DNA of 64,000 nucleotides from Kitasatospora sp. GP82 (lineage in GTDB: Bacteria > Actinomycetota > Actinomycetes > Streptomycetales > Streptomycetaceae): positions 62,001 through 126,000 of the forward strand of contig NZ_JARZAJ010000015.1 in the NCBI RefSeq assembly GCF_029892105.1. Reading direction: 5' to 3'. Below are positions 24,403 through 33,589 of this stretch, one piece after another; positions within the stretch are counted from its first letter, which is position 1, and every line of letters starts with the position of its first letter. A program made the translations under genes and the position numbers. The notes under the pieces were generated by a model. That model saw only the letters and a program-made list of their open reading frames with translations. It did not search any database and had not been told where the DNA came from.

Positions 24403-25664
24403 CTCTCGCCCGCTCGTGCACCGGCTCGGGCCGGAAGCCCTCGCCGAACTGCCCGTCCAAGACTGTGCCGTAGGGCCCGCCGCAGCTTCGGCGGCAGCCG
24501 CCGCATGATTCGCCGCCGCAGCACCACCAGACTCCCGACGGGCGGGCCCGGATCCGCCAGCGCGAACACTTCGACCGGCAGTCGCAGCCGTCGGCGGCTG
24601 CCGAAGAGGGGGTAGCCCGCGTACTCGCGTTCGCGCCAGCGAATCGCCGCCGGGCTGCCGTTGGCGAGCTCGTACTCGATCAGGCCGCGCAGTACGGCGA
24701 GTTCACCGCGCTGCGCGAGGACCAGCCGCAGCCGGTCGGCGACGGGCAGGCGGGCAAGCAGCGCCGGCGAGGCGTAGTCGCTCAGCAGTGCGGCGATTCC
24801 CGCGCAGACCTGCCGTTGCAACTCGTGGTCCAGGCGCAGGAAGTCCGCCTGGAGCAACTGCGGTACCTCCCAGCCGAAGTGGCGGCTGCGGATGGCGTCC
24901 CGCTCGGGCCCGGGCCGGGTGCGGCGTTGGACGACCTCCTGGATCGCCCGCACGCCGCGCAGCCGGTCCAGTGGCCCGGCGCGGTGGGTGACGTTGCTGC
25001 CGTCCTGACGGAGCACCAGGTGGTAGTAGTCGTAGTCGGCGAGGACGGAGACCCGCTTGGCGTGCAGCAGGGCCTCCAGGGTGAACGGCTGGTCGCTGTG
25101 GACGGGGAGGTCCTCCAGCCTTCGCAGGCCGTGGCGCTGCAGCAGGTCCCGCCGGAAGAGCTTGGTGTCGGCCAGGGCCCAGGCGAGCGCGGAGTCGGTG
25201 AAGCCGACCTCGGGGGCGGTGCGGTCGAAGATGCCCTGCGGGACGAGTCGGCCGTTCTCGCCGACCTGCTTGGGGATCAGGACCTCAGACTCCCAGCGGT
25301 CGGCGGCCGCGACCATGCGTTCCAGGGCCTCGGCGCCGAGCCAGTCGTCGGCGCCGAGGTAGAGCACGTACCGTCCGGTGGCCTCGGCCGTCCCCCGGTT
25401 GGTGGGGTGGGCCGGGCCACCGGAGTTGGCCTGGTGCAGGACCTTGAGCAGCCCGGGATGCAGTGCCGCGTACCGGTCGAGTTCTTCGCCGCCGCCGTCG
25501 GTGGAGCCGTCGTCGACGGCGACGATCTCCATCCGTTCATGGCCGATGCTCTGGCCCACCAGGGAGTCCAGACAGGCGGTGAGGTACGGCATGGTGTTGT
25601 AGACGGCGATAACGACGCTGACGTCGGGCGAGACCGTCCGCTGCGCCGGCCCTCGTGAAGTCAC
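24399..25664 (-). CDS. GT2 glycosyltransferase (GT-A fold)
   Basis: A 421-residue inverting glycosyltransferase. The N-terminal GT-A domain has VSVVIAVYNTMPYLTACLDSL, VDDGSTDGGGEE and the DxD-like GADDW, with a catalytic-region motif in VHSDQPF. The C-terminal 170 residues are helical and Arg-rich (RRRIMRRLPPKLRRALRH), suggesting peripheral membrane contact. The layout resembles teichoic/teichuronic acid-type polymer transferases. The start is GTG 25664 with a weak ribosome site. It is the first gene of the two-gene operon with the dehydrogenase. Confidence 0.87.
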   Translation of the reverse strand: MTSRGPAQRTVSPDVSVVIAVYNTMPYLTACLDSLVGQSIGHERMEIVAVDDGSTDGGGEELDRYAALHPGLLKVLHQANSGGPAHPTNRGTAEATGRYVLYLGADDWLGAEALERMVAAADRWESEVLIPKQVGENGRLVPQGIFDRTAPEVGFTDSALAWALADTKLFRRDLLQRHGLRRLEDLPVHSDQPFTLEALLHAKRVSVLADYDYYHLVLRQDGSNVTHRAGPLDRLRGVRAIQEVVQRRTRPGPERDAIRSRHFGWEVPQLLQADFLRLDHELQRQVCAGIAALLSDYASPALLARLPVADRLRLVLAQRGELAVLRGLIEYELANGSPAAIRWREREYAGYPLFGSRRRLRLPVEVFALADPGPPVGSLVVLRRRIMRRLPPKLRRALRHSLGRAVRRGLPARAGARAGER

Positions 25665-25747
25665 AAGGCGACTAACGCCGTTGCCACTCCCAGGTCACTG
25701 CGCACTCACCCCGACGGCCTAGACCCGCACCCCCGGACATCCACCGT

Positions 25748-26707
25748 TCAGCCGATGGCCACCTCCGCGTACATCCGGGCGATGACGTCCTCGATGGCGG
25801 GTTCGCGGACCGAGAGGTCGGCGAGCGGGTAGCGGGCGGCGACGGCGGCGACGATCGGTGCGGCGCTCTGCTGGGCGGGGAAGGCGAGCCACTGGCGCGG
25901 GCCCTCGACCTTGACCACGCGGGCTCCGGCGACCTCGATGGCGGGCCCGGCCTCGGCGAGGTCGACCACCAGGGTGCGCTCGCTCTGCCCGGCGGCGTGC
26001 AGCCCGTCCAGACTGCCGTCGTAGACCACCCGGCCGTGGTCGATCACCATCACCCGGCCGCACAACTGCTCGATGTCGACCAGGTCGTGGGTGGTGAGCA
26101 GCACGGTGGTGCCCTGCCGGGTGTTGACCTCCCGCAGGAACTCCCGCACCCGGGCCTTGCTGACCACGTCGAGGCCGATGGTCGGCTCGTCCAGGTAGAG
26201 CACCTGCGGGTCGTGCAGCAGGGCCGCGGCCAGGTCGCCGCGCATCCGCTGCCCGAGCGAGAGTTGGCGTACCGGCGTGTCCAGCAGGCCGCCCAGGTCG
26301 AGGAGTTCGATGCAGCGGTCGAGGTTGGCGCGGTAGCGGGCGTCGGGGATGCGGTAGATCCGGCGCGCCAGCTCGTACGAGTCGCGCAGGGGCAGGTCCC
26401 ACCAGAGGGTGGTGCGTTGGCCGAAGACCACGCCGATCCGCCGGGCCAGCCTGACCCGTTCACGCGCGGGGTCCACCCCGGCCACCCGCAGGCGTCCACT
26501 GCTGGGGACGAGGATGCCGGTGAGCATCTTGATGGTGGTGGACTTGCCGGCGCCGTTCGGGCCGATGTAGCCGACGCACTCACCGGCGTCGATGCTGAAG
26601 CTGAGGCCGTCCACGGCGTGCACCTCGCGCTTCTCACGGCGCAGCCGGCCGGCCTTGGTGCGGATGGTGAAGCTGCGCCGGATGTCCTGCAGTTCGATGA
26701 GGCTCAT
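25748..26707 (-). CDS. ABC transporter ATPase
   Basis: A 319-residue ABC-2-type exporter ATPase. Walker A is GPNGAGKST, the Q-loop region is VVFGQRTTLWWDLP, the signature is LSLGQRMRGD, Walker B is VLYLDEPTIGLD and the switch is TTHD. The C-terminal about 80 residues form the extra domain common in drug- or lipid-export ATPases. It is the last gene of a three-gene minus-strand operon with two PF06182-type permeases. The substrate is unknown. Confidence 0.92.
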   Translation of the reverse strand: MSLIELQDIRRSFTIRTKAGRLRREKREVHAVDGLSFSIDAGECVGYIGPNGAGKSTTIKMLTGILVPSSGRLRVAGVDPARERVRLARRIGVVFGQRTTLWWDLPLRDSYELARRIYRIPDARYRANLDRCIELLDLGGLLDTPVRQLSLGQRMRGDLAAALLHDPQVLYLDEPTIGLDVVSKARVREFLREVNTRQGTTVLLTTHDLVDIEQLCGRVMVIDHGRVVYDGSLDGLHAAGQSERTLVVDLAEAGPAIEVAGARVVKVEGPRQWLAFPAQQSAAPIVAAVAARYPLADLSVREPAIEDVIARMYAEVAIG

Positions 26708-26729
26708 GGGAACTCCTGTGTGTTGGTGG

Positions 26730-27614
26730 TCAGTTGCCGGTGCCGCGGTAGGCGCGCAGCCCGGCCCGCCAGGCCAGGGCGGCGGCGAGGACGCAGAGGG
26801 CGGCGGCGATCGGGGAGGCGTACTGGAAGGCGGTGGGCAGGCCGAGCGGGTCGGGCTTGCCGAGGATGCGCAGGGAGGGCAGCCAGTTGACGAAGGCCAG
26901 CGGGATGCCGAAGACGACCCCGGCGACCAGCTCCTTGGCGAAGATGGTCGGCGGGTAGTGGATCAGCGTGGCACCGCCGTAGGTGAGGGAGTTCTGGAGC
27001 TCCCTCACCTCGCCCCACCAGAACTGCAGGGTGGCGCCACCGATGTAGACGGCGCCGAAGATGACGGTGCCGCAGACCAGCAGGACGGGGACGAGCAGCA
27101 CCCGGTCGGCCGTCCACCGGACGTGCAGTTCGGTGAGCGACCAGGCGAGCACGGAGGCGGCCTGGAGGGGACGGCCGAGGCGGCGCAGCGAGAAGCGTTC
27201 GGCGCACAGCTGGGCGAGCGCGGGGGCGGGCCGGATCAGCATGGTGTCGAGGGTGCCGGTGCGGATCCGGTCGCCGAGCGCGTCCGCGCTGCCGACCAGC
27301 AGGTTGGCCAGCCCCAGGCAGAGCCCGGACGTCCCGTACAGGAAGCCGAGTTCGGGCAGCGACCAGCCGCCGAGGCTGTCGGTGTGCTGGAACATCAGCA
27401 GCAGGACGACGAAGTCCAGCGAGGTCGCGGCGATGCTTGCGGCGAACATCAGGTAGAAGGAGGCACGGTAGGCCATGGTGGCGCGGGTCCACATGGCGGC
27501 GACCAGCCGCCAGGAGCGCAGCGCCCAGCGCACCCTGGCCATCCGGGTCTCGGGGGCGAGGAGTTGCGGCTCGGGCCCTCGGACCTGCGGTTCGGGGACG
27601 AGGAGTTCAGCCAC
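26730..27614 (-). CDS. ABC-2 type permease (PF06182 family), second subunit
   Basis: A 294-residue permease with about six TM helices (for example MAYRASFYLMFAASIAATSLDFVVLLLM, given here only as a marker of the first two, and the last near the C-terminus). The conserved IRTGTLDTMLIRPA segment between helices is characteristic of this family, as in the partner. Its start overlaps the upstream permease stop by 8 nt, implying coupling and a heterodimeric channel. Confidence 0.87.
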   Translation of the reverse strand: MAELLVPEPQVRGPEPQLLAPETRMARVRWALRSWRLVAAMWTRATMAYRASFYLMFAASIAATSLDFVVLLLMFQHTDSLGGWSLPELGFLYGTSGLCLGLANLLVGSADALGDRIRTGTLDTMLIRPAPALAQLCAERFSLRRLGRPLQAASVLAWSLTELHVRWTADRVLLVPVLLVCGTVIFGAVYIGGATLQFWWGEVRELQNSLTYGGATLIHYPPTIFAKELVAGVVFGIPLAFVNWLPSLRILGKPDPLGLPTAFQYASPIAAALCVLAAALAWRAGLRAYRGTGN

Positions 27615-28494
27615 CCTGGACCACCACCTTGCGGGTCGCGAGCAGCTGGGCGGCGCGTCCTGCGGCGAGCAGCACGAGGGCCCAGACGAGCTGGAAGGCG
27701 ATCCCGGTGAGCACGGCTCCCCCGGTGCGGCGTTCCAGCAGGATGTCGGTGGGGATCTGGATCAGCGCGGCCCAGGGCAGGACGTGGGCGAGTTCGCCGA
27801 GCCGGCCGGGGAAGAGGCCGATCGGCAGCAGCATCCCGGAGAAGAACATCGCCACCACCAGCATCACCGCCCTGATGCCTTCGGAGTCGTGCAGCCAGAA
27901 GCCGGTGAGCGAGACCAGGAAGCGCAGTCCGAAGCTGGCCACCACGGCGATCAGTACGGTGAGCAGGAAGACGGCCCAGACCAGCGGGTCGGTGGGCAGT
28001 CTGAGGTGGAAGGCCAGCGCGCCCACCAGGGTGGGCAGCAGGCCCCGGGCGACCAGATGGAAGGCGGCCCGGCCGAGGTCGGTGGCCAGCCACCAGCCCT
28101 GGAAGTCCACCGGGCGGTAGAGGTCGATGGCGATGTCGCCGGTGCGGAACCGGTCCTGGACTTCGTCCTGGAAGCCGCCGCCCCAGACCGCGACGGTGAC
28201 CAGCAGGGACTGGCTGATCCAGATGTAGGTGACGGCCTGGGCGGTGTCGTAGCCGCCGAGGCCGGGCCTGGCCTGCCAGAGCGCGAGGAAGGTGTAGGCG
28301 AGGATGAAGCCGAAGACGGTGTTGGTGACGGTGCCCGCGACGGTGGCCGCGCGATAGGTGGAGTAGCGGCGGAAGGCTCCCTTGGCGATGGCCAGGTAGA
28401 GCCGTCCGGTGTCCCACCGGCCGTCACGGGAGAGTTGTCCGGTGTCCGGAGCATGGGCTCCGTTCTCCGGTCCGAGCCCCACAGGGATCTCCAT
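27607..28494 (-). CDS. ABC-2 type permease (PF06182 family), first subunit
   Basis: A 295-residue integral membrane subunit, first gene of the exporter operon. It has FRTGDIAIDLYRPVDFQGWW in the cytosolic loop, parallel to the partner's IRTGTLDTMLIRP, and about six TM helices. ATG 28494 has GGAGA six nt upstream. With the partner permease and the ATPase it should form a complete exporter. Confidence 0.87.
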   Translation of the reverse strand: MEIPVGLGPENGAHAPDTGQLSRDGRWDTGRLYLAIAKGAFRRYSTYRAATVAGTVTNTVFGFILAYTFLALWQARPGLGGYDTAQAVTYIWISQSLLVTVAVWGGGFQDEVQDRFRTGDIAIDLYRPVDFQGWWLATDLGRAAFHLVARGLLPTLVGALAFHLRLPTDPLVWAVFLLTVLIAVVASFGLRFLVSLTGFWLHDSEGIRAVMLVVAMFFSGMLLPIGLFPGRLGELAHVLPWAALIQIPTDILLERRTGGAVLTGIAFQLVWALVLLAAGRAAQLLATRKVVVQGG

Positions 28495-28770
28495 ATTGTC
28501 TCCTTGTCGACTTTTTGTGGCGCGGTACTCGGCGGCTCACCACCTGCGCACGCGCAGCGCCGATCGGCTCCGACCGACGGACCCCCGGGGGTGGCGGGGT
28601 GCGGGCGGAGCTGCGGGCTCTCGGGTGCGCTATGTGGTTGTCACCTTTCACCGTAGCGCCGGCCGTCGCCCGGCGCAGCCGCTTTTCGATGCCGCAAGCC
28701 CCCGGGGGGCGCAAAGTCCGACCCGCGCCCCGATCTCAGCCAAAAACATCTGATTACGCACCAAATCGCC

Positions 28771-28776
28771 CATAAT
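28771..28776 (+). promoter_or_regulatory. Candidate -10 box of the PBP gene
   Basis: CATAAT lies 6 nt before the ATG at 28783 and no ribosome site is visible, so the PBP mRNA may be leaderless. The -35 box is unclear. The rest of 28495-28770 is the divergent intergenic region. Confidence 0.35.
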
Positions 28777-28782
28777 CCACCC

Positions 28783-31158
28783 ATGAGCCAGGAGTCACCG
28801 GACCAGCCGCCCGCCACCGGAAGCACGCCGGGTCCGACCGGCCTGCCCGGACCGCCCGACTCGCTGGAGGGAGAGGACCGCGCCGAGGGCTCCCGCCGCG
28901 ACCGCCGCCGCGCCAGGCGCACCGCCCGCAAGGCCCGGCGCCGGGCGATGCGCCGGTGGCGCCGCCTGGTGCCGACCTGGCGGATGGCGCTCGGCAGCCT
29001 GCTCGGCCTGCTACTGCTGGGCATCGCCGCATTCGTGACGCTCTATCTGCTCGTCCCCGTACCCGACCCCAACGCCCGCGCGGTGGCCCAGAGCAACGTC
29101 TACTACTACGCGGACGGGACCACCGAGCTGGCCCGCACCGGCGAGGTCAACCGCGAGGACGTGACGATCCGGCAGATCCCGCCGGACACCCGGCACGCCG
29201 TGGTCTCCGCCGAGGACCGCACCTTCTACCGCAACAAGGGAGTCGACCTCAAGGGCATGGTCCGCGCCGCCTGGTACAACCTCCGGAGCGTGGCGACCAC
29301 CGGAAGAGGCACCCAGGGCGGCTCCACCATCACCCAGCAGTACGTCAAGAACTACTACCTGACCCAGGACCAGACGCTCACCCGCAAGGTCAAGGAGCTG
29401 TTCATCTCACTCAAGGTCGACCAGCAGCAGAACAAGGACCAGACCCTGGCGGGCTACCTCAACACCAGCTACTTCGGCCGCAACGCCTACGGCATCCAGA
29501 CCGCCGCCCGGGCGTACTACGGCGTGGACTCGGACCACCTGACGACCGCCCAGGGAGCCTATCTGGCCGTCCTGCTGCAGGCCCCGGGCTCGTACGACGT
29601 CAAGAACAGCACCCCCGCCAACCGGGACAAGGCGATCGCCCGCTGGAACTACGTACTGGACGGCATGGTCTCGCTCGGCTTCCTGGACCAGAGTGCCCGC
29701 GCCTCGCTCACCTTCCCCGAGCCGATCGACGCACGGCCCACCAAGGGCCTCAGCGGCCAGGCGGGCTACCTGGTCGGCATCGCCGACGACTACCTCTCCA
29801 CCACCGGAGTCCTGGACGCCGCCAGTCTCAAGGCCGGCGGCTGGAAGATCACCACCACCTTCGAGAAGACCAAGCAGGACGCCTTCGTCGCCGCCGTCAA
29901 GAGCGAACTCACCGCCGAACTCGACCCGCAGGCCCGCCCCGACACCGACACCGACGTCCGGGTGGCCGGCGCCTCCATCGACCCCGCGACCGGCCGGATC
30001 GTCGCCGTCTACGGCGGCCCCGACTACGCGAGCCAGCCCTTCAACGACGCCACCCGGCAGGACAACCAGGTCGGCTCCACCTTCAAGCCGATCGACCTCG
30101 CCGCCGGCCTGGAGGGTGACCGCACCACCCAGGAAGGCCACTGGATCACCACCCGCACCCTGTACGACGGCGACTCCCGCCGCCCGGTCGTCGGCGGCCC
30201 GACCCGGTACGCACCGCCCAACGAGGAAGACATCGACTACGGCCCCACCTCGCTCCGTTACGCCATGATGAAGTCCGTCAACTCGGTCTACGCCCAGGAG
30301 GGCGTGGACGCCGGACTCTCCGAGGTACGGCAGACCGCCGTGAAACTGGGCTTCCCCGACACCGTCCCCGGCATGGACCCGGCCAACACCTCGATGACCC
30401 TGGGCACCGCCACACCGAGCGCGATCGACCTGGCCGCCGCATACGCCACGTTCGCCAACCACGGCCGGGCGATCGCCCCTTGGTCAGTGCTCAGGCTGGA
30501 GCGGCCCGGCGACAGCGGAGTCCCCGAACTGCCGGGGCACCCCGCTCGCACCGCCGTCAGCCGGGACACCGCCGATGCCGTCACCGACGTGCTGGAGGAC
30601 GTGATCAGCCCCAGCGGCACCGGTGCCCGAGCCCTCTCCCTCGACCGCCCGGCCGCCGGGAAGACCGGCACCACCGACAGCAACCGCTCCGCCTGGTTCG
30701 CCGGCTACACCCCCGAACTGGCCGCCGCCGTCGGCCTGTTCCGCGAGAACCCGAAGACGCACGCCAAACTGCCGCTGGCCGGGACGGCCGGCCTCGCCCG
30801 GATCAACGGCGGCGCCTTCCCCACCGCGATCTGGACCACCTACATGGACGGCGCCCTGCGCGGCAGCCCACTGAAGGACTTCGACCTCCGGCTCAGCGGT
30901 GACAACCACGAGCCCACCGACGTCCCTCCGCACCGGGCCGCGCCCCACAAGGCGCCGTCCCCCGCACCCAGCCGCTCGCCCAGACCGGCCCCCACACCGT
31001 CCGCACCTCCCGCGGCCTCCATGCCCTCCGTACCTTCGCCGAGCCTGCCCGGCCTCCCTCCCGGGTTCCCGAGCCGCTTCCCCTCCGGCCGCCTGCCCTG
31101 GAACCCGGCCGAAACCACCACCGTCCCGAACCCCGGCAGCGGCACCCACGGCCGGTGA
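28783..31158 (+). CDS. Class A penicillin-binding protein (GT51 + transpeptidase)
   Basis: A bifunctional peptidoglycan synthase of 791 residues. A Pro-rich then strongly Arg-rich cytosolic tail (1-65) leads to one TM (about 68-92). The GT51 domain has Glu144 in SAEDRTFYRNKG and QGGSTITQQYVKNYY (178-192). The transpeptidase domain has the SxxK Ser432 (GSTFK), S-V-N (498-500) and the KTG triad in AAGKTGTTDS near 624. A Pro/Ser-rich extracellular tail of about 85 residues follows. Streptomycetes carry several such PBPs, so the specific paralogue is not assigned. Confidence 0.95.
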   Translation: MSQESPDQPPATGSTPGPTGLPGPPDSLEGEDRAEGSRRDRRRARRTARKARRRAMRRWRRLVPTWRMALGSLLGLLLLGIAAFVTLYLLVPVPDPNARAVAQSNVYYYADGTTELARTGEVNREDVTIRQIPPDTRHAVVSAEDRTFYRNKGVDLKGMVRAAWYNLRSVATTGRGTQGGSTITQQYVKNYYLTQDQTLTRKVKELFISLKVDQQQNKDQTLAGYLNTSYFGRNAYGIQTAARAYYGVDSDHLTTAQGAYLAVLLQAPGSYDVKNSTPANRDKAIARWNYVLDGMVSLGFLDQSARASLTFPEPIDARPTKGLSGQAGYLVGIADDYLSTTGVLDAASLKAGGWKITTTFEKTKQDAFVAAVKSELTAELDPQARPDTDTDVRVAGASIDPATGRIVAVYGGPDYASQPFNDATRQDNQVGSTFKPIDLAAGLEGDRTTQEGHWITTRTLYDGDSRRPVVGGPTRYAPPNEEDIDYGPTSLRYAMMKSVNSVYAQEGVDAGLSEVRQTAVKLGFPDTVPGMDPANTSMTLGTATPSAIDLAAAYATFANHGRAIAPWSVLRLERPGDSGVPELPGHPARTAVSRDTADAVTDVLEDVISPSGTGARALSLDRPAAGKTGTTDSNRSAWFAGYTPELAAAVGLFRENPKTHAKLPLAGTAGLARINGGAFPTAIWTTYMDGALRGSPLKDFDLRLSGDNHEPTDVPPHRAAPHKAPSPAPSRSPRPAPTPSAPPAASMPSVPSPSLPGLPPGFPSRFPSGRLPWNPAETTTVPNPGSGTHGR

Positions 31159-31183
31159 ACGGACCAGGAGTAGGGTGACCCCC

Positions 31184-31219
31184 ATGCACGTCGGAGTTCT
31201 GCCACCTCCTGCCGCCTGA
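31184..31219 (+). CDS. Putative polyproline leader peptide MHVGVLPPPAA
   Basis: An 11-codon frame 115 nt upstream of the EamA transporter start. Upstream GGAG and AGTAGGGTG sequences could act as promoter and/or ribosome site. Pro-Pro-Pro at positions 7-9 is a known ribosome-stalling sequence relieved by EF-P. The codons for PPAA form one arm of a 9-bp hairpin and the stop codon is in its loop. It is too short to be secure as a gene; it is flagged because of the coupling of stall motif and hairpin. Confidence 0.4.
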   Translation: MHVGVLPPPAA

Positions 31220-31231
31220 GCGGGCGGCAGG
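31208..31231 (+). promoter_or_regulatory. Hairpin overlapping the leader peptide stop
   Basis: CCTGCCGCC (31208-31216) pairs with GGCGGCAGG (31223-31231), loop TGAGCG containing the leader stop. A ribosome stalled on the prolines would cover the 5' arm. It could be an attenuator or a translation-coupled switch, or the PBP terminator. Confidence 0.45.
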
Positions 31232-31333
31232 CCACACAAGACCCTGACCCGGGCGCGAGTCCCCGGGCCGGTCGCCGCTGCCCGCAGACGGGAGCACACG
31301 ACCGACATCCGAGTCTTCTGTGGGAGAACACCC

Positions 31334-32308
31334 GTGTCTTCTGCCGTACGCACCCTGTCCATCGGGCGGGGCATGCTCTACATCACCGTCGCCGCCACCT
31401 CCTGGGGCACCGCGGGCGCTGCCGCCGCACTGCTCTACGGCAGCAGCGGCCTGGGCCCGATGGCCCTGACCTTCTGGCGCGCAATCGGCGGCCTGACCCT
31501 GCTGCTGCTCACCTCCCTGGCCACCGGCCGCCACCGCACCGGTCCGGCCGCGCCGCAGCCACGCCGCCGACGGATCACCGACACCCTGGTCAACGGCCTG
31601 GGCCTGACCGTCTTCCAGGCCGCCTACTTCGAAGCCGTCCGGGGCACCGGGCTGGCGGTGGCCACCGTGGTCACACTCGGCGCGGCACCGGTGCTGATCG
31701 CCGTCGGCGCCCGGCTGGCCATGGGTGAGCGGATCGGCGGCGCGGGCGGCACCGCCGTGGCCGGTGCGCTGGCCGGACTCACCGTCCTGGTCCTCGGGGA
31801 CGGCAGCGGCAGCGGCGAGGTCCGTCCCGCCGGGGTGGCCTGGGCACTGCTCTCCGCCGCCGGATACGCCTGCATCACCCTCTACACCCGCCATCAGGGC
31901 CGCTCCGGCCGGTCGGCGGACGCCTTCGGCACCACCGTCCGCTCCTTCGCGGTCTGCACGGTCTGCCTGCTCCCGTTCGCCGCTGCCGAGGGGCTGTGGC
32001 CGCAGTCGGCGGAGCTCGGACGCACCCTCGGCCTGATGGTCTACATCGCCGCCGTGCCCACCGCACTCGGGTACGCGCTGTACTTCGCCGGAGCCGCCAT
32101 GGTGCGGGCGACCACCGCCTCGGTGATCGCCCTGATCGAGCCGGTCAGCGCCACCGTGATCGCTGTCGCCCTCCTCGGCGAGCACCTCACCACCGCGACC
32201 GCGGCCGGCACCGCCGTCCTGCTGGCCTCGGTGACCGGCCTCGCCCTCAGCGAAGCCAGGCTCGCCGCCCGTCCCCGCCCGACCCCCGCAGCATCCGGCA
32301 CGCACTGA
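31334..32308 (+). CDS. EamA/DMT-family transporter
   Basis: A drug/metabolite transporter of 324 residues with ten predicted TM helices in two EamA repeats (starts near ITVAATSWGTAGAAAALLYG and RPAGVAWALLSAAGYACITLY; the second ends with ALIEPVSATVIAVALLGE, a family signature). The start is GTG 31334 after GGGAG. It likely exports amino acids, metabolites or purines, but the cargo is unknown. The possible leader peptide suggests translation-linked control. Confidence 0.88.
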   Translation: MSSAVRTLSIGRGMLYITVAATSWGTAGAAAALLYGSSGLGPMALTFWRAIGGLTLLLLTSLATGRHRTGPAAPQPRRRRITDTLVNGLGLTVFQAAYFEAVRGTGLAVATVVTLGAAPVLIAVGARLAMGERIGGAGGTAVAGALAGLTVLVLGDGSGSGEVRPAGVAWALLSAAGYACITLYTRHQGRSGRSADAFGTTVRSFAVCTVCLLPFAAAEGLWPQSAELGRTLGLMVYIAAVPTALGYALYFAGAAMVRATTASVIALIEPVSATVIAVALLGEHLTTATAAGTAVLLASVTGLALSEARLAARPRPTPAASGTH

Positions 32309-32457
32309 ACCCGTGCTCCGACATTCGGGACTGACGGACAAACACTTTTCCAACCGGCTGATGACACAGCCATGTTGACCGTTGCCCCCACCCGGCACGC
32401 GATTTCGATCTCTGCGCGCAGGGCCGCTGAACCCGGCTGGTACACAACCCCAAGAGC

Positions 32458-32490
32458 ACGAGCCCTCCTCGGTGTCCGGGGAGGGCTCGT
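32458..32490. terminator. Terminator between EamA and GroES-like genes
   Basis: ACGAGCCCTCC (32458-32468) pairs with GGAGGGCTCGT (32480-32490), followed on the plus strand by a pyrimidine run. It is placed between convergent genes and is probably bidirectional. Confidence 0.75.
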
Positions 32491-32516
32491 CCTCTTCTCG
32501 CAACCAGGGGGCCTCG

Positions 32517-32897
32517 TCAGAGGTACAGACCCGTCGAGCCCTCCGTGTCACCGAAGCGCACCGCCGCCACGGCGTGCAGATCGCGCTCGCGCAGCAGCAC
32601 GTACGTCGCGCCGCGCACCTCGACCTCCAACTTGTCCTCCGGGTCGTACAGCACCCGGTCCCCCGGCTCCACCGACCGCACGCTCTGACCGACGGCGACC
32701 GCCTCGGCCCACGCGCAGCGCTTGGACAGCTCCGCGGTCGCCGGGATGAGGATGCCACCGGTCGAACGGCGCTCGCCCTCCCCGGCCTCGGTCTTCACCA
32801 GTACCCGGTCGTGCAACATCTTGATCGGCAGCTTCTCGCCGAGCCGGTCGTGGCGCAGCGCCTCGTACTGCTCGCTCTGCTCTGCATTCGTGCTCAC
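32517..32897 (-). CDS. GroES-family co-chaperonin-like protein
   Basis: A 126-residue GroES-fold protein: about 30 N-terminal extra residues, then KMLHDRVLVKTEAGEGERRS, GGILIPATA, VEPGDRVLYDPEDKLEVEV and LLRERDLHAVA. The start is GTG 32897 with a G-rich site upstream. It stands alone without groEL and differs from canonical GroES in its N-terminal extension and mobile-loop region. It may be a specialised co-chaperone; conventional GroES function is not assured. Confidence 0.85.
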   Translation of the reverse strand: MSTNAEQSEQYEALRHDRLGEKLPIKMLHDRVLVKTEAGEGERRSTGGILIPATAELSKRCAWAEAVAVGQSVRSVEPGDRVLYDPEDKLEVEVRGATYVLLRERDLHAVAAVRFGDTEGSTGLYL

Positions 32898-32997
32898 GCC
32901 CCCGACGGTACCCGCCCCGCGCCGCCGCCGTGACGCTGACCCGGCAAAGCCGAAGGGGCCGGTGGCCCGGCCCCTCCCACCCCGTGTACGGCCGCGC

Positions 32998-33351
32998 TCA
33001 GCCCTTCTTGCGCCTGCTGCGCGAGGAGGCGAGCAGCAGCAGCACGCCGACGCCCACCAGAGCGGCCGGAACGATCCGCTCCTGGCGCGGCCGGCCACTG
33101 GCGTCCGTGAACTGCGCCTTCAGCTGCTCGACGGCACCGCTCGCCGCGACGTACGCGCGCCCGGCCTTCTGCTCGACCGAGGCCATCATCTTCGCCTTGG
33201 TCTGCGCCGCCACCGTGCTCGGGTGAACGCGCACGGCGAGTTCGTCCAGGGTCACCGCCAGCTGCTTGCGGGTCCGCTCGATGTCCGCCTCGATCTGGGC
33301 GGTCGTCCGCGCCGCCTTGTCCTCAGTGCCGGCCTTGCCCACTCGGGCCAC
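32998..33351 (-). CDS. DUF3618 family protein
   Basis: A 117-residue protein with the DUF3618 pattern ARTTAQIEADIERTRKQLAVTLDELAVRVHP at residues 14-44 (core: ADIERTR...LDELA). A helical region follows, then one C-terminal TM (IVPAALVGVGVLLLLASS) and a basic tail. It is probably tail-anchored. The GTG start at 33351 is close to AAGGG. Function is unknown. Confidence 0.85.
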   Translation of the reverse strand: MARVGKAGTEDKAARTTAQIEADIERTRKQLAVTLDELAVRVHPSTVAAQTKAKMMASVEQKAGRAYVAASGAVEQLKAQFTDASGRPRQERIVPAALVGVGVLLLLASSRSRRKKG

Positions 33352-33589
33352 CCCTTACCTGATCACTCGTATCGTCCGTCGAGGTCAGTCTGTCAGCTGG
33401 CCCGCTCGTACGCGCGGCCCACCCACCATCGGGGGGTCGGTAACTGCTGGCTGTCGAGTGCGTGCAGCTGTGTGTTGCACCGTTCGGGGCGTGCGCAGTG
33501 ACCACGGACTCCCCCCGCTCACCGAAGAGGAACGGTAGTAAGTTTGCCGTGGTACGACCACCAGTCCACGCACGAGGAGAGATCCAATC

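Noticed and set aside
32340..32460. Possible second tRNA or riboswitch before the GroES-like terminator
   Set aside because: No cloverleaf or conserved aptamer pairing can be drawn; only the 32458-32490 hairpin is convincing.
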